64,000 bases of DNA. Source: Liolophura sinensis (Eukaryota > Mollusca > Polyplacophora > Chitonida > Chitonidae). The notes under the pieces are model-generated. The model made no database searches. It had not been told where the DNA came from and saw only the letters and a list, made by a program, of their open reading frames with translations. Positions 43,609 to 58,600 of the stretch are shown one piece after another. The stretch is from positions 28,019,064-28,083,063 of the forward strand of contig NC_088296.1 of the NCBI RefSeq assembly GCF_032854445.1. The letters run 5' to 3'. The position numbers and the translations under genes were made by a program. Each line of letters opens with the position of its first letter. Positions within the stretch are counted from its first letter, which is position 1.

Positions 43609-46600
43609 CTGAGGGGGCAAAGGTCAAAGGTGACAAATATTACAGGATAGCTGATGTGGTGAAGCAAAGGCCAATATTAGAGGCAAGCTGACCTGTGGGA
43701 GCAAAGGTCAAATGTGACAAATATTACAGGCCAGCTGACGTGGGGGAGCAGAGGTCAAAGGTGACATATTACAGGTCAGCTGACCAGGGGGAGCAAAGGT
43801 CAAAAGTGACAAATATTACAGTCCAGCTGACCTGGGGGAGCAAAGATCAAAGGTGACAAATATTACAGGAAAACTGACCTGGGGAGCAAACGTCAAAGAT
43901 GATAGGTACATGTACTACACATCACAACTGACGTAGTGTTTCACTGCATGTTGTCACTGACAAATTTACACCTGGTTCAGGTGTATGGTTTAAGAATATT
44001 TCGCTTGTATGACAAGAGGTCAGGTAAAGGAAACCTTTACATGTGTCTATATACTGACAACCATTTATTCCATTTACCTAACACAGGTTCCAATCATCAC
44101 TGAAATTATACGTGAACATGTCACAAACCTATCTACTGTACCTTGTTTAGCTCACCCTCACCCTTTACTCAATATGTAAAATCTCACCAAGAAAATAAAT
44201 CCCCATGACTGGTGTCATTTTTATCAGAAGATGTACTCGCAACAACTTTTGTTTCAGAAACAAAGCATGAAAAACATAAGTATTCTCATCAAATTGTTTG
44301 ATATTTGAAATTACTTGTACCTGGGCATCCCTAAAACAGTAGGACAGTGCTCAGAGGTGGCTGAGAACAAATCTACTTATTCCAGGAAGCCATTATCGAT
44401 CAGGGTTTTGCCGGGTGATGAAAATAACTGCTGTATGTGTATCAGGGAATGTGTGTAGAGCGTATATATGCAGATCTCCACGTGTCCAGGGTAATTATCA
44501 CACTAATGACAGCATTTAGCATCTTACAGGGAAACTATCACTAGGGAGTTATTCTTATAATTGAGGATAAAGCATCTGTTAATCACGGCTGTATGAATTC
44601 AGCATACAAGGGTCACACAGACTGTGCCATGGCTTGTGTGGGGAAAACATGCGAAAACATCAGGCCATGCTGCATTAAATGTTTGTCAACGGTAACTTCA
44701 TACATGTACCCATAGAGAAACAGTTAGGAATCTTTTATGCCTGGTATTTGGTGTTCTTGGCCTAAATTTTTTATTTCAAAACGAAACCTTTTTCTGTTCA
44801 TCATATCAAAAATTCAAGTAAAACAAAATAACATAAGGCCATCAGCTGATGTGTCATATTCCTGATTGTATGTGGAAGATTTTCCCCTCAGCGCCAACCC
44901 TCAACCTCATTAAACAAGAAATGAAGAAAGACTTAAATCTAAACCTGATCTGCAGTTTACAGTATATGCAGTAATTGCAAGCTATAAGACTTAGACGTTT
45001 TTTCAAAGAGCAAAATAAATACATGAATATTTAATACCCTGCTTCAAGCTAGCAACACTCGGAGCTTGTGCTGTTACCATGGTAACATGTTTTATGTCAT
45101 CTTCCAGGTATACCATTGTAGGCATGGGGTAGTAGTTTGCTCGTAAAGGCAGCTTGTTAAGCGTGCGGCATCGGTGAATCTGAAGTAAAAAGATAATAAT
45201 ACAGTCATGGATGTATTAAAATAAAATTCCATTCTTGACTAAGTTGTTTATTTTTCCATGATTCTGACAGTTCTACTGTTCTTAGAAATCTTGCTGATAA
45301 CATAGAAGTTTCAGCACCAAAAACAGTATGGTAGGACATTTACTTGGCTCTAAAAAATCCACATTTTCATGGGAAATTTAGGTCTTTTACAATAATTCCA
45401 GTCAAAAATACAGATGTGACATCACCAGTACCCCCACTCAGTTACAACAGACCATCATACAATCTTGAGTTTTGAAAATAACTTACTCAGTTGACAAATT
45501 ATTTTCCTTTACAGAGTTTATCGGTTTCAATTTGAGTGAGTGAGTTCTTGGGGTTTAACGTCATACTCAACAATTTTTCAGTCATATGACGACGAAGGAA
45601 TCCTTAGGGTGTATGTAATGTGCCTCCTTGTTGCAAGACGGATTTCCACCACACTTTTATCTAGCGCTGTTTCACTGAGACAACTTACCGTAGGCAAGTA
45701 GGTCGCCCACCTGAGCCATTATACTAATACAAGTCAACCAGTCATTGCACTATCCCCTTCATGCTGAACGTCAAGAGTGGAAGTTACAACTTCCTCTTTT
45801 AAAGTCTTAGGTGTGACTAGACCCAGGATTTATCCTGGATCTACCACTCCCACAAGTGGATGCTCTACCAACTGTGCTATCCGGGTCGCTATTTCAATTT
45901 GACATCTGCTAGCTTTCTGCTAGTGTTTTCTTTGCCATTAAATGACTACCTTGATGAAAGTTATGTCCCTCACCTGGAATCCATTCAAATCAGTAAACAA
46001 TCCTCTATCCTGACTGGAGAGATCAGTGGGGTGGGTGTGGGGGGGGGGAGGCATCATCACTTCTATCATCTCATAAGTGACAGACGTGGGTTGATGATGG
46101 ATGTTAATTTTAAGTCATATCAGGCTAATATCATGCTTTTCATTGATTAATTAGATGATATATAAACCCTGGAAGCCCCTGAATGTTAAAACGGGACAAA
46201 ACTTGAAGGTTTTCTACCATGAAGCTTTTGCAAGTGTAAACATGTCAGCACAGAAACAGCTTTGTGAATATCTGGGGGACACATTTGTAACCGTGTTCTA
46301 ATGGAGGCTGTCTCATAGGGGAAGCGTGTGGTAATCAGGGGGAGGTGTACAGGTAAAAATTTATATCAGGATCGATCCATACAAGAAGTTGTATTACAAC
46401 CTGTAATCACACAGTTGATCAGGGGCTGGATACAGATATTTCTGGGGTCAGTATATTTGTACAGTTAGCATGGCTATGGGGGGTATAATGCAGCACAGGT
46501 TTGAAAGAAATGCATATCCAAGACCTTAATACTATAATTTGACAAATATGAAACAACTGCCCCTGAAACTTGTCTGAGTTAATGTGACTTCATATCAAAT

Positions 46601-49600
46601 GTTTCTATTATCCTTCTTTTCAGCCAATTTAAATTTAAAGGGCAACCATAACATCACTTTGTTGCTCTTCTATGTATGATCATATGTAGTTTCTCTTTCC
46701 AAACTACACAATGCTTTATCTTGTTTTATATATATTGATGTATTTTTTCCCTTGGACTCTGAAGTACATGTTTCCTATATACTGTTTTCTCTGTGAAGGC
46801 CTTGAAGAAGAACGGTTTCATTGTAAATTTACCGCACTACCTTCGATAAATAAAGATATTATTGTATTATTATACTCCACTGGTACATCTTATAATAGGC
46901 TTTATCCTGGGTGAAACATCAGTATTTCCCAAAAATATTCAGGTGTAACTGTAGCCACTATGAACACAAAACCAAATACTCTGTGGATTTCCATAACTGG
47001 CAGTTATTTATGAAAGACCCTTTACCTGGTGAGTTCTGTAGCCTGACCACATATTCAACATTAGAGAGCATGACCTTGACTTCTGACATCAAATGGCCCC
47101 TTAAAACACGGATAAAGGGCTTGGATATTGCAACAGGCTGAAAACGAAAAAGAAAATGTGTTCAATCTACCATGTACATTTGACTTGTACTGAAAAGGTT
47201 TACAATGTCAAAGCTAATTTGAGCTGAAGTCCAAACCTTAAATCGTAGGAACAAAACAAAATCTTTGAAGCTGGATACTGTATCTCACCCCTAAAACTGT
47301 AACATCAATTGTTGTCAAAACTTTATTGTTTTCATCCACATTTTTAAGAGTTTTGGATTTGGATTACAATTTTACCCAGAAATCACATTGTTAAATGGAC
47401 CTCAGAAACTAGCTTTTTTGATGCCACTTCACTGGTCAGTGACTACAGTTATGAAATGAGACTGTTTAAGTAAAAAGAGACCCTTGCTTACTGTAATTCT
47501 TCAACCCTTTCATATGTTTGGAAGGAGTTTATTCACACATATTCTGATGGCATTATTCTGAGTAGATTTATAAAATTATACTTTTTGTGAAAACCTGAAA
47601 AAGGGCCAATACAACCAATATAGTTTGTCTCCAAAATTATAGATGCGCAAACATTGCTCTGAAAGTTTCTCTTTCATAAGAGAAAAGGTTGAGGAATTAG
47701 AGTATGTATTCCCTGGTAGTCTGGATGTATTTGTTTACATATACAATGTACATGCACCTTTGTATCCTGTCAAATGATGCAGAGATGTTAAGGCAATCTT
47801 CATAGAAAATTCAAAGCACTGCACAAGGGTAGAATGATTGTGTCTGATGTGTATTTAGAAGTGTCAGTACAGAGGCATGGTTTTCAGGATGACTCTATAT
47901 GGCCTCAGACCTCAGGCCTCATATAGAGAAGTTGTGAGCAGGGGAGGTAATTCAAGAACTGCACAGCTCTGGGGAACAACCTATACATTACAGTAGTTCA
48001 CTTGAATAAGTTTGTCATTTATTTATCTATTTACTTGATTAGTACTTTATGTCATACTCAAGAACACTGTAATATCTTTTCCAACACAAAAGCAGTTTGT
48101 AAAGTGGAATTTATGCATACAATTATGATGAAAATGATGCAATGCAGAATGACTTGTATGTGTCACTTAAAGATGCAAGTTTCATGAAACTGTGCACATT
48201 ATTTCTGCACCCTCCATATTGTTTCAAAATATTGGTCCCAGAGGCAGTTGAAAACTTTGAACAATTTTAGTATTTCACTTATACGACAGTGGCCAGCGTT
48301 ATGGAGGAATGAAACCGGGCAGAGCCTGGGGGAAACCCACGACCATCCACAGGTTGATATAATCATAGTTATTCAACTGATGTTGTTGTTATTTGGTTAG
48401 TGTCGTTGTTATTTGGTTAGTGCCATAGTTAGTTGGTTAGTTCTGCATTTACTTTACCTGCGCCTCCCCATCTGGTAAGAAGAGGTAGGCCCCGCTCTTT
48501 TCCTTCGCCATCTTTACCCCATACATGACAAAACTCAGATGGATCTGGTGTTTTACACTGTCCTCCTTTGATGTCACGGACTGTTCAGGGAAGGAATCAA
48601 AACATTGGATTAGTTCAAATGGTGCCATTTGGCTAGGTGATGACATATGATATCAGACTGTCTTCAGTGAACCTGGTAAAGAAACTCTGCTAGTTAGCCA
48701 ACAACCCATAGCATCAGGGGAACCATCAGTTACATTCTCATCTTAAAATTATTCAGAAATTACCCACAAACTTCAGATTAAACATTTGCTGTGAGGGAGT
48801 GTGCTTAACACACAAAGTGACCAAAATAAGCCATCCAAAGGCTTATCATACTTACTAAATGCAATGTGAAAGCTAAAAAATATTAACTGTTTTTGTCCTG
48901 AACTTGGTAAGCTGATGACAAGATCAGCACACTTAATGCTCTTAATAATCTCCTAATAATCACAAATGCGTTTATAAATTCTGAATCCACCAAAATTAAG
49001 GTCAAGGCCAGATTTAAGGGCATGTACACTGAATGATGCTGATTTCTCTCTTCTGAAATATATGAATATATACTTTTTTTTAATATTGGCAGTCTTGCAG
49101 TTGTAATCAGTCTTGTCCAATGAAAACTGCCTTTTGCAAGTGTCAGCAGCCCTGTTTATTATATGTGTAACGAACATCATGGGAAGGTACATATATGTAC
49201 TGTTAGCAGCCCCATTTATTATCCGTGTAACGAACATCAAGGGAGGGTACATATACATACTGTTAGCAGCCCTTTTTATTATCTGTGTAAGGGACATCAT
49301 GGGAAGGTACATCTGCGTACTGTTAGCAGCCCTGTTTATTATCTGTGTAGGGACATCATTTGAAGGTACATATATGTACTGTTAGCAGCCCCGTTTATTA
49401 TCTCTGTAAGTGACATCATGGGAAGGTACATATGCGTACTGTTAGCAGCCCCGTTTATTATCTCTGTAAGTGACATCATGGGAAGGTATATATATGTACT
49501 GTTAGCAGCCCCGTTTATTATCTCTGTAAGTGACATCATGGGAAGGTATATATATGTACTGTTAGCAGCCCCGTTTATTATCTGTGTAACAGACATCATG

Positions 49601-52600
49601 AGAAGGTATATATATGTACTGTTAGCAGCCCCGTTTATTATCTGTGTAACGGACATCATGGGAAGGTACATATGCGTACTGTTAGCAGCCCTGTTTATTG
49701 TCTGTGTAAGGAACATCATGGGAAGGTACATATACGTACTGTCAGCAGCCCTGTTTATTGTCTGTGTAAGGGTCATCACGGGAAGGTACATATAAGTACT
49801 GTTAGCAGCCCCGTTTCACCACTAAAATCTGCACTCAGCTGAGAGTTCTCCACGGAAAGCTGTTCAGGATTCTTCATAGGTCCTCTGAAAAGCGAGTCAG
49901 ATGTATAATATACACGTACATCAGAGAACTCAATTGTTCACTCAATCACATGTACCTAGCATTAATGACTGCACTTTGTTGAATACCTTCAAACCATGCT
50001 CGGCAGGAAAACAATATTAAATATCAACATCAGTGCTGGCAGGTTATTTTACACTGTGGTCTAGCATACCTGTACTTCATCTCTATGTGTGTTATCAGCC
50101 AGACAAACCTGTACTTCATCTTTATGTGTGTTATCAGCCAGGATTAAGGGGTCATCAACTGATCCAAGTTTTGTGAAAAACCACAGTGTTAATAAATATG
50201 CCTGACAAACATCCTGATGTCAGACCCAAGCTGAGCTGAGCCACACACACATGTAGCAGGGGCAAGATTCACACACAAGATCTCCTCCGGATGTCAGACC
50301 CAAGCTGAGCTGAGCCACACACACATGTAGCAGGAGCAAGATTCACACACAAGATCTCCTCCTGATGTCAGACCCAAGCTGAGCTGAGCCACACATACAT
50401 GTAGCAGGAGCAAGATTCACACACAAGATCTCCTCCTGATGTCAGACCCAAGCTGAGCTGAGCCACACATACATGTAGCAGGAGCAAGATTCACACACAA
50501 GATCTCCTCCTGATGTCAGACCCAAGCTGAGCTGAGCCACACATACATGTAGCAGGAGCAAGATTCACACACAAGATCTCCTCCTGATGTCAGACCCAAG
50601 CTGAGCTGAGCCACACATACATGTAGCAGGAGCAAGATTCACACACAAGATCTCCTCCTGATGTCAGGCCCAGGCTGAGCTGAGCCACACATACATGTAG
50701 CAGGGGCAAGATTCACACACACGATCTACTCTGGATGTCAGACCCAAGCTGAGCTGAGCGACACATACATGTAGCAGGAGCAAGATTCACACACAAGATC
50801 TCCTTCGGATGTCAGACCCAAGCTGAGCTGAGCCACATATACATGTAGCAGGAGCAAGATTCACACACAAGATCTTCTCCTGATGTCAGACCCAAACTGA
50901 GCTGAGCCACACATACATGTAGCAGGGGCAAGATTCACACACAAGATCTCCTCTGGATGTCAGACCCAAGCTGAGCTGAGCCAAGCTGAGCTGAGCCACA
51001 CATACATGCAGCATGGGCAAGATTCACACACAAGATCTCCTTGGTCAAAACACACAACCATCCGCTGGTTGCTGGCAGGTCTTTCCATGCACAGCAAGAG
51101 ATCATGGACACACTTAGCCAGGAGTAATGTAACCTGCAACCAGGGGGAGTAACTCCTCCAATATCGTCATGGAAGCAGCTTGACTGAAGTACTCAGTATG
51201 GGTGTCTCACCAAGCTATGCCAGTAGAGTGTATTTAAAGTCAATATCCATCAGAATTAAGACACTAGTAAACTGCCCTCCACATGTATATGCCTCAAATT
51301 CATGTACATCATGAAAAGACCAATCAATCATTATGACATTTTGGTGTAAAAGACCAATCAATCATTACGACATTTTGGTGTAAAATACCAATCAATCATT
51401 ATGACATTTGGCGTAAGACACCAATCAATCATTATGACATTTTGGTGTAAAACACCAATCAATTATTATGACATTTGGCGTAAGACACCAATCAATCATT
51501 ATGACATTTGGCGTAAGACACCAATCAATCATTATGACATTTTATGAGATAAACATCTAAGGACCAAAGCTGGCTCAGATGGTGAAGCTGGTGAAGTCTT
51601 ACTGCTGAGATGTTCCTGGTGTGCCATGGTTATAAATGGTGAGGTAGGACAGCTTGTTCTGAGGGTTGGATCCCTCTGGCACCGTCTGGATGATGTCCCG
51701 GGAGATGCCCAGAGCAGGGACTGTTACTATGAAAGACACCTGTTAATAAACACAAATACAGAGAATGCAACTTGATTGATTTGATATGATTGGCAGCTTG
51801 TACAGTACAGGTGTAGATCTGAAATCTTTGTTATGACGACTGGCAGCTCATACAGTACAGGTGTAGATCTGAAATCTTTGTTATAATGATTGGCAGCTGG
51901 TTAAGTACAGGTGTAGATCTGAAATCTTTGTTATGACGACTGGCAGCTGGTTCAGTACAGGTATAGGTCTGAAATCTTTGTTATAATGGTTGACAGCTTG
52001 TGCAGTACAGGTGTAGATCTGAAATCTATGTCATAATGATTGGCAGCTCATACAGTACAGGTGTAGATCTGAAATCTATGTCATAATGATTGGCAGTTGG
52101 TACAGTACAGGTGTAGATCTGAAATCTATGTCATAATGATTGGCAGCTTGTACAGTACAGGTGTAGATCTGAAATCTATGTCATAATGATTGGCAGCTGG
52201 TTCAGTACAGGTGTAGATCTGAAATCTATGTCACAATGATTGGCAGCTGGTTCAGTACAGGTGTAGATCTGAAATCTATGTCATAATGATTGGCAGCTGG
52301 TTCAGTACAGGTGTAGATCTGAAATCTTTGTTATAATGATTGGCAGCTCGTACAGTACAGGTGTAGATCTGAAATCTTTGTTATAATGATTGGCAGCTCG
52401 TACAGTACAGGTGTAGATCTGAAATCTTTGTTATAATGATTGGCAGTTCATACATTACAGGTGTATAACTGAAATCTTTGTTATAATGATTGGCAGCTCG
52501 TTCAGTACAGGTGTAGATCTGAAATCTTTGTTATAATGATTGGCAGCTCGTACAGTACAGGTGTAGATCTGAAATCTTTGTTATAATGATTGGCAGCTTG

Positions 52601-55600
52601 TTCAGTACAGGTACTGAAATCTTTATTATAATGATTGGCAGCTCATGCATAGAAGTCTTCAGGAACTAAATCTTTCCACAACCAATGGCATTGTGGCCTG
52701 CGTACTTCCGCCAGCATTGTATGTTTTTCTTGTTTCACCACTAATTTCTATCAAGCCTATTTTGCCTAAAACTAACCATCCCCCCGATAACCATTAACAC
52801 GCGGATGCGCAGGCAGATTTTTTTCTCTTCGCAAAAATAAGGAAATAAATTTATTCCACACCGCATACTTCTCACTACAGCCACATCCCATGTTGTTGTT
52901 GTTTTGAACTCCTGTCAGTGTCAATAACTAACAACTAAGTGGAAGCTGATTGGGCCATGGATCATGAATATTTATGAAGGCAAGTTCAGGGCTTTGAAGT
53001 TGTTAATACAGCTCCATAAAACAAGGTAGATGATGTTGGATATTTCTAGCTTGATTAAATGAAGATCCTTAGGGGAGACCTGTCTGAACTTTGCATGTAT
53101 TTGCTTCTGTCAGTATTGCAACTTTTTAGGGTGTACTGTAATTCTTCAAACTTTTCGCATGTTTGCAAAGTGTTTACCCAAGCATATTCTGAAGGCATCA
53201 TTCTGTGTAGATAAAATTATACTTTCTTTGAAGCCCTGAAAGTGGCTGGTCCAATGAATGTAGTGTTGTCTCCAAAATCAGATTAAAAATGAGCATTAAT
53301 TGGGGAAGAATTAGGGTCACATAAAAATGCCACATGATTAAAAAAGTTAAGGTGAATCACAAATATGTTTTGGCTACGCAAGATACAGTCAAGTACCAGA
53401 GGCCGCTTTCATGAAACTCACTTAGCTACATGTAAGTAAGCCCTTAACTACCATGGTACCGTATGTTGCAGAGATAAGGGCTGCTGAACACTAAGTAAGC
53501 TTCATGAAACTGGCCACTGATATGCTACAGTAAAGACAATTCACAATGTCTGATCATTTCAGGTTGTCACATCATCGGTCACTAGGTTGCAATGTCACAC
53601 TGTCACCATCACCTATACAAGGCCATGTTCCTTACAACAATCACACTGGAGAATAACTGTTACCGTTTGCATTACTGATATTTTGTGCCGACACATACCC
53701 ACAGGGGAGATAACTCCTTACACAATCAAGCAACAGCCAAGGTCTTCTACAAGGCTTTGGTTTTAGATGGCACTCGTTGCATGTGGCAGGGCAAACTTGA
53801 TATACATGTATCTTATCAAATACAGACGAACTACTTGTTCAAGTTGGCCAGTTTAACAGACACTGAACAAAGACTTCAAACTAGCCCTGGCCAGCAGAGT
53901 TGAGGACTGCGAGGTATACGCCATGTTTAGCCCAGCATAACTTTGAGTTCCCAGACAGGGGAGGATAACTCTTCACTAGGTGCATGTAGCATGTACTTAC
54001 TGAGGTTGGTTACTCAATCGCAGAACTGTCTTCTCTGGCATTGAATCATGGAACATTCTGTATTCATCCTAAAACAATACAATTAAACACAAATTTACAC
54101 TCTATAATACAATCTGATTGTGTAAATTGTATATTTTCTTGTATCTCATCTAACTGTATCCTTCTGCAACAAATTTGAGGAGAGTGGATTTCTCTCCACA
54201 CTGTACATTCTGACATTGTCTAAGAAAATGTTCTGACCATGATGTACATATACAAGCTCTCTAACACACATTCAGGGCCAAGTAGCTGTTTGACTAAAGT
54301 ATCTTACGAGTTTATTTATTTTTTTTTTTTTGATTGGTGTTTTACGCCATTCTCTGGAATATTTCACTTATACCATGGCGGCCAGCATTATGGTGGGAGG
54401 AGACTCTTAGGAGTTTAATACGCTCATGTACTGAGCTTTACACTGGACTAAGTCGTTCTTTGTTATGTATTAGCTTTACGTTGGACTACGCTGTGCTTAG
54501 CTATTGTAAGTACTTGAATGAAAATTGTTCAAGGCTTTACAATTGATAAAGGATTAGCCAATCAGCAAACCACCTGGTGTTTAACGTTTAACACACATCA
54601 CAGAGTGACCGACTGACAGCGCACTATTTACAGTGTAATGACCACAAACAGGCCTATCATTCTCTCTTACACAACAATCCGTACACTGGCATAACTAATT
54701 CACAGCAGTTTAGTTTTCAGATCGCATTCTGATTCGGAATCTACAATAGCATTACATGCATACTTTGGTACAAACAAACTGTGGTATTTAGCTCCTATTT
54801 GCATAATGCAAAAGCATAAATACTCCGATAAAAAACTGAGAAGTCGCATATTTGACGTTCCAATATTTCGACAAAATTGAATGTCATCTTCAGGATAAGT
54901 AAAGTCACGCAAGTAGCTGGGAGATATACACAGTGGAAGGCTCAGAAGGATTAGATTGAGGAATGGTTTAGTGGATGTAGCCAGTGAAAAGAGTGATACA
55001 TATCTATGCGGTAGCATTCCGCTGAGTTTATTGGTGGATAACGTGTTTTTAGTTCCTATTCGCTGTTTCGCGATGTTGATTTCAGCTCGGGTATCACAAC
55101 ACCGGCCCAATCATATTTACTTCATGCATAAATCTATATTTTGATGAGGGTTTGGGAACAGAACAAATGATATCCCACCAGGTGAACATCCAGGAAACTG
55201 ATAAATCCACCAAGTCAGCAGTACTGGTGCTACAGGGTTTATAGCAGCACCCATTTTATTCACCTTCATTTATTAATGGCTGTACATGGGAAGATCTGTC
55301 AGCAGCCTGCGGATGGTCTTTGCTTTTCCGTAAAAGTGAAATAATCTTGAGAATCTCGCATCAAATAAAAAAATCAATCATTTATTAATGTTCTACTTGC
55401 AATAGCTGTGTTTTGATATATGTTGGATGGACAAAAAGAAAAATTTGACCGAGCCAGAATTTGACTTCATGATATGAAGTGAGATTATTTTGAGGTATCT
55501 TTTGACTGGTCAAATGAATCTGACATATCACCTCTATCTTTGTCCTTCAATGATTAAATATTTCGACTGACAGGTCAACCATTTATCCCACCTGTTTTCA

Positions 55601-58600
55601 CTCCTCAAACTTACAATGTTAAATACAGACGTTAATTCCTGATAGGAGTAGCTTTTCCTGTCGGACACCATGAGTAAATAGGCACACTCCACAATCATCC
55701 TCTTTAAATCCATGATGGCTTTCAACAACCTGGGAAAAAAAAACAAACAAGCAATAAGTCATCATCAACAAAATGAATCAGGTACTCATGTGGAGCAACC
55801 ATAAACAAAGAAAACAAGAAAGCATGCATGATCACACAGATGGAAGGAAAAAGCAATCGCAAACTGTCCTCCCTAATTAGGACAGGGATAAAATCAATCC
55901 AAATGTGGGAATATTTTCCCATATCAGTGTATCAATCATCAGTCTGGCATTAACTGGTCAGTCTGGTATGTGTGGGCAAGAGATCTCATCTGAGCCAGAC
56001 ATAACTGGGTTTGAGTCTGACACCTCATGTGATGATGACTTTACCTCTCTGTCCATCTCTCATAGTATTCATATGGAGACTTTAAGACAAACAAATATTA
56101 AAATTCAAGTATCTGCAGTCAGGGCTGGAGCTCCAAGAATTATATACAGATACTTGTATACAACTGATATATTTATTTGTTGGTGTTTCAAACTGAACTT
56201 CAGAATATTTCATTTATAACATAGTGATCAGCTTTATAGGTGACAAAAACCTCACTATAAACAAGTAACAAGCTGTAGCTGAAACAAAAGAATCTAGCTA
56301 GATTTGAACCATCAACCTCATTGGTAAAGAGAATAGCTTCATTAACTCTGTTCTCAATTTTGGAAAACTCTTGTCACAAGATTATACACTATAAACAAAA
56401 AGTAAGCAGATAATTACACTGTTCTGCTCCCCAATTGCTTCCGCAAGAAAGGCCATACTACATGTGCATGTTACACTCACTTTTTCCCATAGTCCACCAC
56501 CACAAAGTCCATGGCAGTGCCAGTAATTCCATCATGATGTTGGTACAGCCCCAAACTTCTGCGAGCAGACACCAAGTTCTTCATCATAGGTTCTGACGGG
56601 AAACTGTTCACACCAAATTGACAAACATATGCCATGGCTAAGGCGAAGGCAATTTCTCCAGCTCTGAAAAAATAGACAGTTTATTTCCTTTTCACCCACT
56701 CATTCATTTTTATGAAAAGTTTTTATGAGAAGTTTTTTAAGAGTCACAACTGCTCATAATAAGGCTGCTTGCTAGCAGAAGGCATTCTATAATGTAGTCT
56801 GGTCCCCTGACATATCCTGCGTACCTTGAATGTGACATCAAGTACATCACAAAGCTATCTGCATTACGATTGGTCACTTATATATAGTACAACGGTTGCA
56901 GCGGTGGAAGCCTATCAACAAAGTATGGTGTATAAAGTGTTGCTGCATTGTGTTAATGCCAGAATTAACAATCCACTGTGGCGCCAAAAGATACGCACAG
57001 TAACGGTTACATATCGGAAACAACGACCTGACCTTAGTGAACTGACGTCACTGCAGCAGATGTGGTGCGGAGAATTTGTACTGTGCCTGCCCCTACATCA
57101 GAAGCAATTAGCGCCATCTGACGTCACGGGGAGGGAAACATCCAATCTATAATGCACGCGTACCTCATCTACCTCAGGGCTATAGAACAGTCAAATTTAT
57201 TTTTTTGAATTTTGTTTTTTTGGTTTAACAGCATACTCACGAGGTTTCCTTTTATAAGATGACAGTCAGTTTAATGGATGAAGCAAACCAGCAACATGAT
57301 GTCACATGTAAAGATGAACTTTTTCATGTGTGATGTACAGACACACAACATACTGGTCACTGATAAGTGCTCATTAACAAAGGTTGAACTGCACAAACTG
57401 CCACACAGGTGGCGTCACAAGCTTATGTTCATCAAGGCCCAAGAGCAGTGTTGGGAGAGAACTGTAGACATTCCTCTCAAAAACCAAGACTGCATCCACA
57501 CCCAATACACATGGATGCTAATATACATGGGTGCTAGGCAGTTTCTGTGTTCCCAAGGTCAAATACACGATGAATTTATGCAAATTAGAATTCAACACTG
57601 TTCCATGTAAATGTAGCTGTATGATCTTTGTTTTCTCTTTGAAAGCAAAGGGGAGATAACTCCTAGATCATGTATGTTATGACAAACTATACTGCACTTT
57701 AACACACAGGTGTATATTTATATACATCCAACACATCCAACTATACTATCTATCTCTTTATCTACTCAGGCAAACAAGCTGTAGATACACTGCTATGTCT
57801 GAAGACCAGACGTTCCCCGTCTTCCCAACCCAGAACTGTTTACTTCATTCTTTTATTTCTTCAATAAATGCAGTCCGGTTTCATGCCTTAACTTATTCAA
57901 TCAATAAGCAGTCAGGTTTCATTCATTCACTCATTCAATAAGAAGTCAGGCTTCATTCATTCACTCAGTCAATAAGCAGTCAGGTTTCATTCATTCATTC
58001 ATTCATTCATTCAATAAGCAGTCAGGCTTCATTCATTCACCCATTCAATAAGAAGTCAGGCTTCATTCATTCATTCATTCTATAAGCAGTCAGGTTTCAT
58101 TCTTTCATTCATTCATTCAATGCGCAGTCAGGTTTCATTCATTCATTTATTTATTCAATAAGCAGTCAGGTTTCATTCATTCATTCTATAAGCAGTCATG
58201 TTTCATTCATTCATTCATTCATTCAATAAGCAGTCAGGTTTCGTTCAGTCATTCATTCATTCAATAAGCAGTCAGGTTTCATTCATTCATTCATTCAATA
58301 AGCAGTCAGGTTTCATTCATTCACTCATTCAATAAGCAGTCAGGTTTCATTCATTCATTCTATAAGCAGTCAGGTTTCATTCATTCATTCAATAAGCAGT
58401 CAGGTTTCATTCAATCATTCATTCATTCAATAAGCGGCAGGAAATGTCCTGCACAAAAATATCATTTTGACTGGGTTGACTGTGACAGGACAAAATTGCC
58501 AAATAACACTAACTTTTTTCAGAATGTAAAAAGCTGGAAGATATCATCTTATCATGCACCAGTTTAAAAATCATTTCCAGGCCTACAGTACAACTGTTAT

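Noticed and set aside
49113-49795. Open frames on both strands with repeated membrane-like segments
   Set aside because: Produced by the 60-bp tandem array; both strands are open for the same arithmetic reason.
50208-51045. CRISPR-like direct repeats
   Set aside because: Contiguous tandem units without unique spacers, in a eukaryotic intron.
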